Notes: generated by a model from the letters alone, not told the origin. A stretch of 64,000 nt of DNA from Thalassospira lohafexi (GCF_002844275.1 NZ_NXGX01000011.1:25848-89847), one strand, 5' to 3'; shown: positions 51,640 to 61,761, counted from the first letter of the stretch. Made by a program: numbers and translations.

Positions 51640-52481
51640 GTCAGGTTCTCGCCTTGTCGGAACATCAATCCCCGGCCCGTGATGCCGTGGATGACACCTA
51701 TCTTGAATGGCTATGCCAGCAGATCATTGCGAACCACTTCCTGCCGGTCCCGCCGGAGGAGGCCGTTTTTGTCGGTGATGGTGACTACCGGATGATTGGT
51801 GCCGAGTTCCTTGGCCATTTTGTCCGCCGTGCCGGGCTGGTCCCAACGGATGATGTTCTTGATATCGGTTGCGGTATTGGTCGGATTGCAGTGCCACTCA
51901 CCCAGTTTCTTGATCCGGAAAAGGCAATCTATCGCGGGCTTGATCCCGTGGCGAACGGGATTGAATGGTGCAAACGTTCAATTACACCAGCCTATCCGAA
52001 TTTCCGGTTCGAAACCCAGGATATCAAAAATTCGCTTTATAACCCCGAAGGATCCATCGGCGGGCGCGGCATGCGATTGCCTTTTCAGGATGGAACATTC
52101 GATTTCACTGCAATGATCTCGGTGGCGACCCACCTGCCACCAGAAGAAATCGAAACCTATTGTTCCGAGGTATTTCGTGTGCTGCGTCCGGGAGGACGGA
52201 TTTTCCTGACCGCGTTCATTCTCCGGGAACAAGACGACCCGGCCAAGCCGGGCAGCGATGTGCGTCTGTCGGGACTTGAAAAGGTCGAAGGTCAGCCGTG
52301 CTGGTATTTGCGCGGGGAGAACCCCATGGCGGCGGTCGGGTTTGACGAAGAATTTATCGTCAACGTCCTGACGTCAGCAGGCTTTGAAATCAGCTCAAAA
52401 AGCTTTGGTGGCTGGCGCGGTGAAACGGCCGAGCACTATCAGGACTTCCTTATTGCCGAAAAACCACGGAGGATCGCATGA
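51636..52481 (+). CDS. class I SAM-dependent methyltransferase
   Basis: The 281-residue enzyme has a Rossmann fold with motif I VLDIGCGIGRIAVPL, an acidic motif II (YRGLDPV), MISVATHLPPEEI and VFRVLRPGGRIFLTAFI. It may methylate a sugar or a lipid carrier in this glycan pathway; the substrate is unknown. It overlaps both neighbours by four bases. ATG 51636 begins at MSQVLAL. Confidence 0.85.
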   Translation: MSQVLALSEHQSPARDAVDDTYLEWLCQQIIANHFLPVPPEEAVFVGDGDYRMIGAEFLGHFVRRAGLVPTDDVLDIGCGIGRIAVPLTQFLDPEKAIYRGLDPVANGIEWCKRSITPAYPNFRFETQDIKNSLYNPEGSIGGRGMRLPFQDGTFDFTAMISVATHLPPEEIETYCSEVFRVLRPGGRIFLTAFILREQDDPAKPGSDVRLSGLEKVEGQPCWYLRGENPMAAVGFDEEFIVNVLTSAGFEISSKSFGGWRGETAEHYQDFLIAEKPRRIA

Positions 52482-53740
52482 ACCCCCGTATTATGGTGCT
52501 GGCGCATAACCACCCGGACCTTCATCCCGGCGGAACTGAAATATTCGCCCATGATCTTTTCCATGCTTACAAGCGTGCGGAATGTGATGCCCTGTTTGTT
52601 GGTGCAACCAATGATGTTCACCGTGAACGCCGTCCGGGTACAAGCTTTCAGGCGATTAATGAAGCCGGTGATGAAATGCTGTTTTGGGCCGGGCATTTTG
52701 ACCGGTTCAATATGTCGCAAACCGATCTTTATGCGGTTGCCCCCGATTTTACCCGATTGTTGAAAAGCTGGGATCCGGATGTTGTCCATATTCATCACCT
52801 GGTCCTGTGGGGTATCGAACTTCCAACATTGATCCGCCGCGTTTTGCCGCATTGCCGGATCGTCATGACCCTGCATGACTATTATCAGATTTGCCCGAAT
52901 GACGGTCTGATGATCAATCGCAAAAACCGACAGCGGTACACGAAGGCCGATGCAATTGGTCGCTTGTGTGGACTGGATGGATTTTCCCCGGATCAATATT
53001 CCATGCGGGCCGTCAATTTGCGCAATCACCTGCGTGTTGTTGATCAATTCATCTCGCCAAGTGAATTTCTTAAGGACCGTTATGTCGACTGGGGCATTGA
53101 GCCTGAAAAGATTTCAGTCATTCAAAATGGCCGCCCCCCTGTTCCCGCCGCCCCCAAACGCGACATGGGAACGGGTATGCCCAATGTCTTTGGCTATTTC
53201 GGTAATCTGAACCCCTGGAAGGGGGCCGATGTCTTACTTGAGGCCAGCAACAAACTGGTCGAAGACGATGTTGATTTCGATCTTCGTATCCATGGTGACG
53301 TGCTGTTCCAGACGACCGAATTTACCGAGCGGATGGAGCATCTGTTTGAAAAAACCGGCCATCAGGTTCACCGGCTAGGGGCGTATGAGCGCGCAGACCT
53401 TGCAGAACTGATGGCGCGTGTCGACTGGGTCATTGTGCCATCCATATGGTGGGAGAATGCGCCGCTTGTCATTCAGGAGGCCTTCCAGCACGGACGTCCT
53501 GTAATCACCAGTGGTATTGGCGGCATGGCCGAGATGGTGCGCGATGGTCATAACGGCATTCATGTGCGCCCAGATGATCCGGCAGAACTGGCCCGTGTCA
53601 TGAAGGACTGCGCAACCAATCCGAAACTTTGGAAAAAACTGTCAGGGCACGTCCGTGCACCTGCCGCGATTGATGATGTCGCGCAGGAATATCTCGTGAT
53701 GTTTCGTCAGATGATCCGCCCCGATTTTGTTGCAGCCTGA
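52478..53740 (+). CDS. GT4 family glycosyltransferase
   Basis: This 420-residue GT-B enzyme has an N-terminal MVLAHNHPDLHPGGTEIFAHDL, a middle DVVHIHHLVLWGIELP and CRIVMTLHDYYQICPNDGL. The donor site reads VPSIWWENAPLVIQEAFQHGRPVITSGIGGMAEMV. It is a clear paralogue of the GT4 at 56803 (shared SPSEFLKDRYVDWGIEPEKISVI-type segment). It is in the same operon, overlapping the methyltransferase by four bases. Confidence 0.9.
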   Translation: MNPRIMVLAHNHPDLHPGGTEIFAHDLFHAYKRAECDALFVGATNDVHRERRPGTSFQAINEAGDEMLFWAGHFDRFNMSQTDLYAVAPDFTRLLKSWDPDVVHIHHLVLWGIELPTLIRRVLPHCRIVMTLHDYYQICPNDGLMINRKNRQRYTKADAIGRLCGLDGFSPDQYSMRAVNLRNHLRVVDQFISPSEFLKDRYVDWGIEPEKISVIQNGRPPVPAAPKRDMGTGMPNVFGYFGNLNPWKGADVLLEASNKLVEDDVDFDLRIHGDVLFQTTEFTERMEHLFEKTGHQVHRLGAYERADLAELMARVDWVIVPSIWWENAPLVIQEAFQHGRPVITSGIGGMAEMVRDGHNGIHVRPDDPAELARVMKDCATNPKLWKKLSGHVRAPAAIDDVAQEYLVMFRQMIRPDFVAA

Positions 53741-53759
53741 TTTTACTTAGGAGCGCTTT

Positions 53760-54548
53760 ATGGCACTCGCAGAAAAACAGACGGTCAAAGATAACGCCCA
53801 ACCAAATGCCACTATGGCAGCGGGCATACCACCAGATGTCAAAGACGCAACGCCAACCCTTGAAGGACGCGTTGACGCCATTGATCAGAACCGCCTGTTT
53901 GGCTGGGTTTGGTCACCTGAACGGCCTGATGCGCGTGTCGATGTTGTCATTCGCCTGAACGGGCACGCGTTAATAAGGATCAAAGCCGAAAACGAGCGCG
54001 TTGATTTGCGTCGCAACGGAATTGGTGATGGTAAGCACGCCTTTGAAGCTGAGCTGCCCGATGCCGCCTTAGCCAGCGCTGAAAACATTTCGGTATGTGC
54101 GGTCATTCCCGAGACCGGCGAAGAAATTGACCTGCGCATTCCATCGCAAAGCGAACAGGAAGCACACACTGCGCTAAATGCGCCGCTTAGTAAGATCCTT
54201 GATCGGCTTGATCGACTTTTAGCAGCCCAGCACATTTTACAGAACGGACAGCGTGAAGCTGCCAAGCGTCTTGTCAGTGCGTCAAAGCGCATGGACGAAC
54301 TGGCATCTGCGGATGATGGCATTGAAGCAGGGGTGAAGCTGGTTCGGACCGGTCAGGAAGAAATCTCCAGCCGGGTGGATGAACTGGAAGTGTTTCTGGT
54401 GCGTTTCGACAAGTCGCTTGGCGGGTTTGACGAACGTCTTTCGGTCCTGACCGCACGCCACACCAATGATCTTAGAACACCACTTTTGATCTTGTCGTGC
54501 CTGATCGGGGTAACGGCGGGATTGGCAATTGGTGCGGTTGTCTGGTGA
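53760..54548 (+). CDS. coiled-coil protein with C-terminal membrane anchor
   Basis: The 262-residue protein has a beta-rich domain near residues 33-105 (GRVDAIDQNRLFGWVWSPERPDARVDVVIRLNGHALI). Helical coiled-coil segments cover about 135-235, and a single C-terminal helix ends it (PLLILSCLIGVTAGLAIGAVVW). It looks tail-anchored in the inner membrane. The GW-SP segment resembles parts of the two GT2-like proteins nearby. It may scaffold the glycosyltransferases; this is inferred. Confidence 0.7.
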   Translation: MALAEKQTVKDNAQPNATMAAGIPPDVKDATPTLEGRVDAIDQNRLFGWVWSPERPDARVDVVIRLNGHALIRIKAENERVDLRRNGIGDGKHAFEAELPDAALASAENISVCAVIPETGEEIDLRIPSQSEQEAHTALNAPLSKILDRLDRLLAAQHILQNGQREAAKRLVSASKRMDELASADDGIEAGVKLVRTGQEEISSRVDELEVFLVRFDKSLGGFDERLSVLTARHTNDLRTPLLILSCLIGVTAGLAIGAVVW

Positions 54549-54620
54549 GCGTGCGGGCATGAAATTTTTTACATCGCTGACGACAGACACAGACCCCGAT
54601 AAAGACAAGGAGGTGCGGGC

Positions 54621-56816
54621 ATGACTGAAGCTTATGGAATGCCTTTGGATGGCAGAACCGTCGTTGCCGCCTTGGTTGATGATGGTTTGGCATTGATGGT
54701 CGGGGTTGGGAATGCCCTGCCAGCGACTATTGATATTTATCTTAACAATCAGTCCGATGCCAAAATACAGGCATCGGTGATCAGTTGGCGTCGCAACGAA
54801 ACCGATCAGGAAAATGCATACGGCTTCGTCGCCCTTTTGCCGATGAAGGATGTCTCCCCGCGTCGCCTTAAAACCGCATTGTTCCGTGGGGCGGGCAAAC
54901 CACGCGAATACCGGATTGAAAACCGGCAACAGCGGATTGAATCAATCCTTTCGTCTGTTGCAGACCAAGCGGGCCCTGCGTTTGCCACCGTCATTGATGG
55001 TGTGATCGAGGCATTACTTGCAGGGGACCCGGACAAAAAACGTCTGCGTAAAGTTGCGGCCCTTGTTCAGATTGCGGCACGCAGCAACGGCTTTATCGAA
55101 GTACTTGGCGGCCTTGAAGAAGGTGAGGTTTACATTCAGGGCTGGTCAAGCGACTTCCCGGTTGGGCGGACACGCGTCATCGCCATGGACGATGCGCCGA
55201 TCCTGGCGGAATTGACCAGTGCTGATTTTCAACGTGATGATCTTGGTGACGAGGCATCAGGCGTGACCGGGCTTATGCTGGGTGACAAACCGATCAACCC
55301 CGGCAAGCTCAAGCGCGTTTATTTCCGTGGGCGTGAAGGTTGGTATTCTATTGAGGTTTATCAGCAGCGTGTTCTTGTCGCACCGCCCGATGTTCCGGCC
55401 CATATTCGCTCTGTCTTGGGGCGCGTTCGGGCTCCTGAGAACATCCTGCATCAATTGCGTATGGCCGCACATCGTTTTGATGGTCGCGATACTGTTTCCG
55501 AACTGGACCGTCCGGTGCGGATCGGGATTGATTTCTCGCTCCTGATCGAAGGCAGCGGTGTTTTGATTTCAGGCTGGATGCTTGATCCTGATCGCGCGGT
55601 GGAAAATGTATCGCTGCGTGTCGGGGGTGAACTTGTTCGGATTGACGATCACTGGACACGGCAGTCACGTGCAGATGTTACCGGCGCCTTTGCAAATGAT
55701 CCGATGTTTTCGGGGATGAACCCGGCGCGCAACAATCACGGTTTCCTGGTGTTCTGTTCGTTGGAAGATACGCCGCCATCTGATCAGCCGGTTTATCTTG
55801 AACTGGGAATTGTTGATGCCTTTCCGGCGTATTGCCCCTTAAACCCGACACGTGCATCGGCCCGTCAGGCGCTGTCGCGGGTTTTGCCTTCGCTTGATCC
55901 GCGTTCGGTCACCGCATCGAACAGTATCGAGCGCCAGTTCGGGCCCATGTTGCAAGGGATGACAGCCCAAAACCCATATGCGGTTGATGTCCACGATATC
56001 GGTGATTTTGACGAAGATGCGCCGGTAACACTGGTGGTCGGTGTTGATGACACGATCAATGATATCGGGGTGACAATTGCACTTCTGGGGCTAGATCAGG
56101 CCACCCGTCACTTGCCGATTGTGATTGCCGGGCCGGTTGAAAGTTTTGACCTCGTCGGCAGCGACATGCTGCGTCTTGCTGCCTTTTATAAACTCAATAC
56201 CCGGATCGTTTTCGCCGAAGGGGTGGAAGACTTTTGTGATGCCCTGGAAGTCGGTGTTGCAGCAACCAATTCGGAAACCATCGGGCTTGTATCAGCCCAT
56301 ATTTTACCGCGTGACGATGGCTGGTTTGACCAATTATTGGCCGCTTATCGCAAGCGCGGCAGTAAGGCACTTGTGTCACCGACCATCCTGTTCGAAGACG
56401 ATTCTGTTCGTTGGGCAGGGACATGGATCGATGGTGACACCAAAGGTGGTCAGTATTTGTCAGACCGATATGTCGGCTATCCCTGCGCAGTTTTGGCCGA
56501 TGCAGAACCAAGCGAAGTCAGTGCGGGAACCTTGGAATGCTGCATTCTGCCGCGTAAGGCATTTGTCGATACTGATGGCTTTACGCGCGGCTATATCGGT
56601 CCGGCCGAAAAGAGCCTCGATCTTGCGCTGAAGCTGCGTATGGCAGGGACACCATCCTACTGGATCCCCGAAGTCGAAGTATTGGGCAGCGAACAATCGA
56701 TAAGCAGCGCCCCCGCCTGGGAGGAACTTTCGCATCGTCTTGACCGCTGGGCGTTTGATCGTCGCTGGTCTTTGGTCGTCTCAAACTTGCGGAGCCATAA
56801 CAATGCCGTCGACTGA
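54621..56816 (+). CDS. GT2-like protein with degenerate catalytic motifs
   Basis: The 731-residue protein parallels the GT2 protein at 49393. It has two GW-type beta segments (IQGWSSDFPVGRTRVIAMD near 178 and ISGWMLDPDRAVENVSLRVGG near 322) and a C-terminal domain with the order of a GT2 fold. The expected motifs are changed: NSD is SAH (LVSAHILPRDDGW) and the YEDSD site reads AEKSLD before LALKLRMAG. It may be an inactive or altered transferase. It follows AAGGAGG and overlaps the next GT4 by 14 bases. Confidence 0.7.
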   Translation: MTEAYGMPLDGRTVVAALVDDGLALMVGVGNALPATIDIYLNNQSDAKIQASVISWRRNETDQENAYGFVALLPMKDVSPRRLKTALFRGAGKPREYRIENRQQRIESILSSVADQAGPAFATVIDGVIEALLAGDPDKKRLRKVAALVQIAARSNGFIEVLGGLEEGEVYIQGWSSDFPVGRTRVIAMDDAPILAELTSADFQRDDLGDEASGVTGLMLGDKPINPGKLKRVYFRGREGWYSIEVYQQRVLVAPPDVPAHIRSVLGRVRAPENILHQLRMAAHRFDGRDTVSELDRPVRIGIDFSLLIEGSGVLISGWMLDPDRAVENVSLRVGGELVRIDDHWTRQSRADVTGAFANDPMFSGMNPARNNHGFLVFCSLEDTPPSDQPVYLELGIVDAFPAYCPLNPTRASARQALSRVLPSLDPRSVTASNSIERQFGPMLQGMTAQNPYAVDVHDIGDFDEDAPVTLVVGVDDTINDIGVTIALLGLDQATRHLPIVIAGPVESFDLVGSDMLRLAAFYKLNTRIVFAEGVEDFCDALEVGVAATNSETIGLVSAHILPRDDGWFDQLLAAYRKRGSKALVSPTILFEDDSVRWAGTWIDGDTKGGQYLSDRYVGYPCAVLADAEPSEVSAGTLECCILPRKAFVDTDGFTRGYIGPAEKSLDLALKLRMAGTPSYWIPEVEVLGSEQSISSAPAWEELSHRLDRWAFDRRWSLVVSNLRSHNNAVD

Positions 56817-58125
56817 TTTGCGTGTCCTCGTTATTTCGCATGGCCATCCCAGTATTTCGCTGGGTGGGGCCGAAGTGGCCTCTTACAATCTTCATAAGGG
56901 TTTGAATGCGCTTGATGGGGTTGAAAGCTTCTATCTTGCGCGGGTCGGTAACCCTGTTCCGCGTCATGGTGCATCTGCATTGATGAGCCTGCGTCAGAAG
57001 GACAACGAAATCCTTTATCATGCGGAAAACTATGATCATTTCCTTTTATCAAACGGCAGCACAGACGAGATAGATCGTGATTTCCTGCGTTTTGTGAAGG
57101 ATTACGAACCGGACGTGGTTCACTTCCATCACTATCTCGGCCTTGGGCTTGAGACGATCTACGCCATTCGCGAAGCTTTGCCGGAAACTGCGATATTCTT
57201 TACATTCCATGAGTTTTTGACGATCTGCCACAACCATGGACAGATGCTCAAAAGCGGTGGAACGAAGCTGTGCAACCGGGCAAGTCCGATTGAATGCAAC
57301 GGATGCTTCCCGGACATTTCCCCGGCCTCATTCCTGCGGCGTGAACGGTTCATCAAGTCGATGCTTGAACTGGCCGACCATTACGTATCGCCCAGTGAAT
57401 TTCTGGCCAAACGCTTTGTCGATTGGGGCATGAAGGCCGAAAAGATGTCGGTGATCGAAAATGGTCTCGACATCGATGAACGGGCCAAGGACCGCCAGCT
57501 TTCCAAAACACAGCCGCGTCGGTCACGCTTTGCCTTTTTTGGACAACTTACGATGTTCAAGGGTGCGGACATCTTGCTTGATGCGGTGGGGCGTGTGCCC
57601 GATGAAATCTGGGGCGATGATGCGCGCCTGATGATTTTTGGCGGCAATCTTGAACGCCAACCTCCTGAATATCAGGAAAAGGTCCACGACCTGATCGAGA
57701 AGGCCGGTGATCGGGTCCGTTTTTACGGGGCCTATCAAAACACCGAAATGCCCAAGCTGATGGAGCTAGCCGACTGGACAATCATTCCGTCGATCTGGTG
57801 GGAAAACTCACCCGTGGTTATTCAGGAAGCCTTTTTCCATGGGCGCCCAATGATCTGTTCGAACATTGGGGGTATGGCCGAGAAAATCACAAACGGGGTT
57901 AACGGGCTGCATTTCCGTGTCGGAAGTGCCGAAGATTTGGCCGACCGTCTGATTGACGTTTTAAGCGACAACAAGATTTGGGACCGGATGCGCGAGGGGA
58001 TCCCTCGTGTGACGACCTATGAGGAATGCGCCGAGCAACATCTCGCGCAGTATCGGGAGGTTCTGAAAACGCGCCTGCTATCTGCAAAAGCCGCCACTGA
58101 GCAAAATGTGGCAAGCACGGCATGA
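56803..58125 (+). CDS. GT4 family glycosyltransferase
   Basis: The 440-residue GT-B enzyme has VLVISHGHPSISLGGAEVASYNLHKG at the start, DVVHFHHYLGLGLETIYAI in the middle and a donor site IPSIWWENSPVVIQEAFFHGRPMICSNIGGMAEKI. It has a Cys-rich loop (CNRASPIECNGCFPDI) near 165. It is paralogous to the GT4 at 52478. ATG 56803 is chosen as the family start; upstream codons lie inside the preceding gene. Confidence 0.9.
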   Translation: MPSTDLRVLVISHGHPSISLGGAEVASYNLHKGLNALDGVESFYLARVGNPVPRHGASALMSLRQKDNEILYHAENYDHFLLSNGSTDEIDRDFLRFVKDYEPDVVHFHHYLGLGLETIYAIREALPETAIFFTFHEFLTICHNHGQMLKSGGTKLCNRASPIECNGCFPDISPASFLRRERFIKSMLELADHYVSPSEFLAKRFVDWGMKAEKMSVIENGLDIDERAKDRQLSKTQPRRSRFAFFGQLTMFKGADILLDAVGRVPDEIWGDDARLMIFGGNLERQPPEYQEKVHDLIEKAGDRVRFYGAYQNTEMPKLMELADWTIIPSIWWENSPVVIQEAFFHGRPMICSNIGGMAEKITNGVNGLHFRVGSAEDLADRLIDVLSDNKIWDRMREGIPRVTTYEECAEQHLAQYREVLKTRLLSAKAATEQNVASTA

Positions 58126-58163
58126 ATTCGGAACAAAAACGTGATCAACCAAGGAGACACAAT

Positions 58164-59354
58164 ATGGCGCGCGTTCTCGTAATGATCCCGTCGGGCGAAG
58201 TCTACGACCACGACTGCGTCCGTTGGTACAACTATCAGGATGTTCAACGGAGCATCGATCACTATCACAATATCGGTGACGCCTTTGTCTATGACTCATC
58301 GCTGAAGCTGATGAACTACGACAAGCTCGGTGTTCTGCCGATTGCCGAACCCAAGATGGAAGACATCGACCGTCTTCGCGAGGAATATGACTATGTGTTC
58401 TTGCGTGGGTCGAACTACATCCATTCTGACATGGACTGGCGGAACACGATCGAGGTTCTTAAACGGTTGAAACTGCCGGTTCTGGGATTTGGCATCGGTG
58501 CGCAAGCCCCGGTCAAAGGGAAACTTGAGCTTTCTGATCAGACCAAAACCGTCCTGCGGATGATGGCTGATTCCACCACATCAATTGGTGTGCGTGGTGC
58601 CTATACTGCACAGGTTCTATGGGATCTCGGCATTACCAATGTTCGTATCGTCGGGTGCCCAACGGCATTTCGTCAGAACAATCCGGATATGCGGATCAAA
58701 CTGCCGTCCCTTGAAAGTGTCAAGAATGTTGGCATTACCCTGCGTCGCGAAGTCTCGCCGGCGTATGCCCAGGACATTAAACGTTATCTGACTTTCCATC
58801 GGGATCTGGTCAAACATCTCGCTGGTCGTTTCGATGACATGACCCTGATGGCGCAAGGTGAGCCCGAAGAAAAGAAACTGGTCTTTGGCTCTAACATCCA
58901 GCGCGAAGAAGCCATGCAGGCCCTTAAAAACAACGACTGGGTCAAGAACTGGTATCTAGACGATACGATGGAACGCCTCTACCGCGAAAAGCTGTTCTAT
59001 TCCGATGTGGTATCTGATTACGAAGATCTCGTCCGCCGGAAGGATTGCGTTCTGGGCTATCGCCTGCACGGTAACCTGATGGCGCTCTCGAACGGTGTGC
59101 CGTCGATCTACTTTACCTATGACAGCCGGACGGTCGAATTCGCAGAAACCTACCAAATCCCGTCGTATGACGTGTTCTCGACAAAGGAATTCGTGCTCGA
59201 GGATTACTGGGATCAGGGCCTGTTCGACAAGTTCAACCGCGCTTGGTTCCAGACTTATCGCGAAATGGCTTTGTTCCTGAGCGAAAACAACATCGATCAC
59301 AAAATGGTCGATGTCATGAACGCCGACACGCAACTTGAACGCAAGGTGGCGTGA
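58164..59354 (+). CDS. polysaccharide pyruvyl transferase family protein
   Basis: The 396-residue GT-B-like protein shows NIGDAFVYDSSLKLM, DYVFLRGSNYIHSD, TSIGVRGAYTAQVLWDLGI and the family hallmark VLGYRLHGNLMALSNGVPSIYFTYDSRTVEF. Members transfer pyruvate from PEP to sugars as ketals, which gives surface glycans negative charge; some relatives transfer other groups. ATG 58164 follows AAGGAGAC; a start at 58122 overlapping the GT4 is less likely. A paralogue lies at 60556. Confidence 0.85.
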   Translation: MARVLVMIPSGEVYDHDCVRWYNYQDVQRSIDHYHNIGDAFVYDSSLKLMNYDKLGVLPIAEPKMEDIDRLREEYDYVFLRGSNYIHSDMDWRNTIEVLKRLKLPVLGFGIGAQAPVKGKLELSDQTKTVLRMMADSTTSIGVRGAYTAQVLWDLGITNVRIVGCPTAFRQNNPDMRIKLPSLESVKNVGITLRREVSPAYAQDIKRYLTFHRDLVKHLAGRFDDMTLMAQGEPEEKKLVFGSNIQREEAMQALKNNDWVKNWYLDDTMERLYREKLFYSDVVSDYEDLVRRKDCVLGYRLHGNLMALSNGVPSIYFTYDSRTVEFAETYQIPSYDVFSTKEFVLEDYWDQGLFDKFNRAWFQTYREMALFLSENNIDHKMVDVMNADTQLERKVA

Positions 59355-59461
59355 CCGCATCCGGTACAGCTGCTTTGACTGTCCCGGAACGGGGCTCATA
59401 GCGGCTGTGCTTTCCCAAAGCTGTTCAGAAAACTGAACAACATCAACAAGGAGACACGGCA

Positions 59462-60457
59462 ATGACTGTACTTGTAACGGGTGGCGCAGGATATATCGGT
59501 AGTCACGCAGCACTGGCGCTTCTTGATGGCGGACGCAACGTAGTTGTTCTTGATAACCTAAGTCAGGGATATCGTTGGGCGGTTCCCACTGGGGCTGCGT
59601 TTGTTGAAGGTGATTGTGGCGATTATGATTTGGTGCGTCGGGTTATTTCCGAACATGACGTCACGGCAATCATGCATTTCGCGGGCTCAATCATTGTGCC
59701 TGAATCCGTAATCTATCCTCTGGAATACTATTACAACAACACTGTGAATTCACGTGCCTTGGCGCAGGCGGCTGTGGATAGCGGGATCGAGCATTTCATC
59801 TTTTCCTCAACAGCGGGTGTCTACGGCGAACCCAAAAGCACGCCGATCCTTGAGGACTTTTCACTCAAGCCAATATCGCCGTATGGCACATCAAAGATGA
59901 TGACCGAAAAGATGCTGGCCGATGCGGCGATTGCCCATGATCTCCGGTATGTCGCGCTTCGCTATTTCAATGTTGCCGGTGCTGATCCCAAAGGTCGGTC
60001 CGGGCAAACATCACGTAAGGCCACGCATCTGATCAAGATCGCCAGTCAGACTGCGACGGGTGCGAGGCCTCAAATGGCAATCTATGGCGAAGATTACGAC
60101 ACGCCCGATGGGACATGTATCCGGGATTACATCCATGTTTCCGATCTCGCCAAGGCGCATGTTCTGGCGCTGGAATATCTTGAAGACGGTGGTGAAAGCG
60201 ACGTGATGAATTGCGGGTATGGCCGCGGGTTCTCTGTCAAGGAAGTCATTGGTGCCGTCAAACGCGTTTCGGGTATTGATTTTGCGGTGGAGCGTGCTGA
60301 ACGTCGCCCGGGTGATCCGGCGGCATTGATTGCAGCGGCTGACCGGGTTCGTGAAAAGCTCGGCTGGACGCCAGAATATGATGACCTCGACGCCATCGTG
60401 CGCCACGCGCTTGATTGGGAAGAAAGTCTCAAAACACGTCAGGTGGATGCGGCCTGA
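59462..60457 (+). CDS. galE: UDP-glucose 4-epimerase
   Basis: This 331-residue short-chain dehydrogenase interconverts UDP-glucose and UDP-galactose with tightly bound NAD. It has GGAGYIGSHAALALLDGG, the catalytic Ser in FIFSSTAGVYGEP, the Tyr-x3-Lys SPYGTSKMMTEKML and the late GDPAALIAAADRVREKLGW. It supplies galactose donors to the transferases around it and has its own GGAG ribosome site. Confidence 0.93.
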   Translation: MTVLVTGGAGYIGSHAALALLDGGRNVVVLDNLSQGYRWAVPTGAAFVEGDCGDYDLVRRVISEHDVTAIMHFAGSIIVPESVIYPLEYYYNNTVNSRALAQAAVDSGIEHFIFSSTAGVYGEPKSTPILEDFSLKPISPYGTSKMMTEKMLADAAIAHDLRYVALRYFNVAGADPKGRSGQTSRKATHLIKIASQTATGARPQMAIYGEDYDTPDGTCIRDYIHVSDLAKAHVLALEYLEDGGESDVMNCGYGRGFSVKEVIGAVKRVSGIDFAVERAERRPGDPAALIAAADRVREKLGWTPEYDDLDAIVRHALDWEESLKTRQVDAA

Positions 60458-60555
60458 CCGCATAACGATCTAAAACTGAATTATTCAGATACGAGCAAAC
60501 GGTTCGATCATAACGCCGATCAACGGTGCGAACCAAGACAGCAGGAGTTATGTCT

Positions 60556-61761
60556 ATGAGCCAGGTTTCCCCAACCTCGGGCCGTAAGCCCCGCATTGGC
60601 GTTTTAATGCCCGCAGGCCGAATCGAAGGTAACATCGGTGTCGTCACCCATACATATGGTGCGCCCGAAAAGGCAAAAACGCTGTTTACCAATATTGGTG
60701 ACTGTTTTGTCTATGACTCATCCTTGCGCATTCTCGACTATTCCGAACTGTTCCCGATTTATGTGCCTGCAGACGGCAATCTGTCTGAAACACAGATCGA
60801 AAAGATCAATCAGTTGGACTACATCTTTTTGCGCGGCTCGAACTATATCAATGCCAATGGTCAGTGGGATCCGATTACGGCGGTTCTTGAAAAAACTAAT
60901 GTGCCGGTGATTGCCTTTGGCATTGGTGTTCAGGTGCCGGACAATTCGGAAAACTATGTCAATGAATCGACCAAACGCTTTTTACAGCTGATTGCTGATC
61001 GTTCCACCACAGTTGGGGTGCGGGGCAACCTGTCGAAAAAGGCGTTGAATTCGATCGGAATCAAAAATGTTCGCATTTTTGGCTGTCCAACCGCATTTCG
61101 TCATTGCAAGCCGGAATTGAAATTACCGCGCATTGAGGCATCTGCCATCAACCGGCTCGGCTTTACTCTTCGGCGCAAAACGCACGGCTTCCAGACGCTT
61201 CAACGCTATATGTTGCGGACATTGGCAGAACGCTATGACACCGAAATTCTCTGTGCAGGCGAACTTGAAGAAAAGCAGATTTACTATGCGCGTACCAAGC
61301 AGGTCGAAAATGATGATCAGGTGATGAAGGATGCGGTTCAGAAACTGACGGCCGAAAAATGGCTGTTTGGCGGAAAAGACCCGCTTCTTGATTTGTATAA
61401 GTCGTCACTGTCGGTTTTTGAAAGTGTTGCCGATTTCGAAAAGGCAGAACAATCCCTTGATGCTGTGACGGGCTTTCGACTGCATGGCAATTTGCTGGCA
61501 CTCGCCAACGAAGTTCCGGCACTTTATGTCACCTATGACACCCGGACCCGTGAATTCGTCAAGACGCTCGGTATTCCATATATCGATGGGCGCTACATGG
61601 ACAAATTCTCGTTCGAGGAAGCTTGGGACAATGCTGATTTCGATCTGTTCGAGAAAACCTATCAGCAGCGTTTTGGCGAACTGAAAAAGTTCCTTGAAGA
61701 AAACAGCATGGCACACCGTCTTGGTCGCGTCCCGACCCCCTATGTCGCAGAGGCGGCGTGA
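60556..61761 (+). CDS. polysaccharide pyruvyl transferase family protein (second copy)
   Basis: The 401-residue protein is a clear paralogue of 58164. It has NIGDCFVYDSSLRILDYSEL, DYIFLRGSNYINANGQWDPI, TTVGVRGNLSKKALNSIGIKN and VTGFRLHGNLLALANEVPALYVTYDTRTREF. Start candidates are ATGs at 60526, 60550 and 60556; the last has AGGAG at the best spacing. Two such enzymes on both sides of galE suggest two pyruvylated residues or different acceptors. Confidence 0.85.
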   Translation: MSQVSPTSGRKPRIGVLMPAGRIEGNIGVVTHTYGAPEKAKTLFTNIGDCFVYDSSLRILDYSELFPIYVPADGNLSETQIEKINQLDYIFLRGSNYINANGQWDPITAVLEKTNVPVIAFGIGVQVPDNSENYVNESTKRFLQLIADRSTTVGVRGNLSKKALNSIGIKNVRIFGCPTAFRHCKPELKLPRIEASAINRLGFTLRRKTHGFQTLQRYMLRTLAERYDTEILCAGELEEKQIYYARTKQVENDDQVMKDAVQKLTAEKWLFGGKDPLLDLYKSSLSVFESVADFEKAEQSLDAVTGFRLHGNLLALANEVPALYVTYDTRTREFVKTLGIPYIDGRYMDKFSFEEAWDNADFDLFEKTYQQRFGELKKFLEENSMAHRLGRVPTPYVAEAA

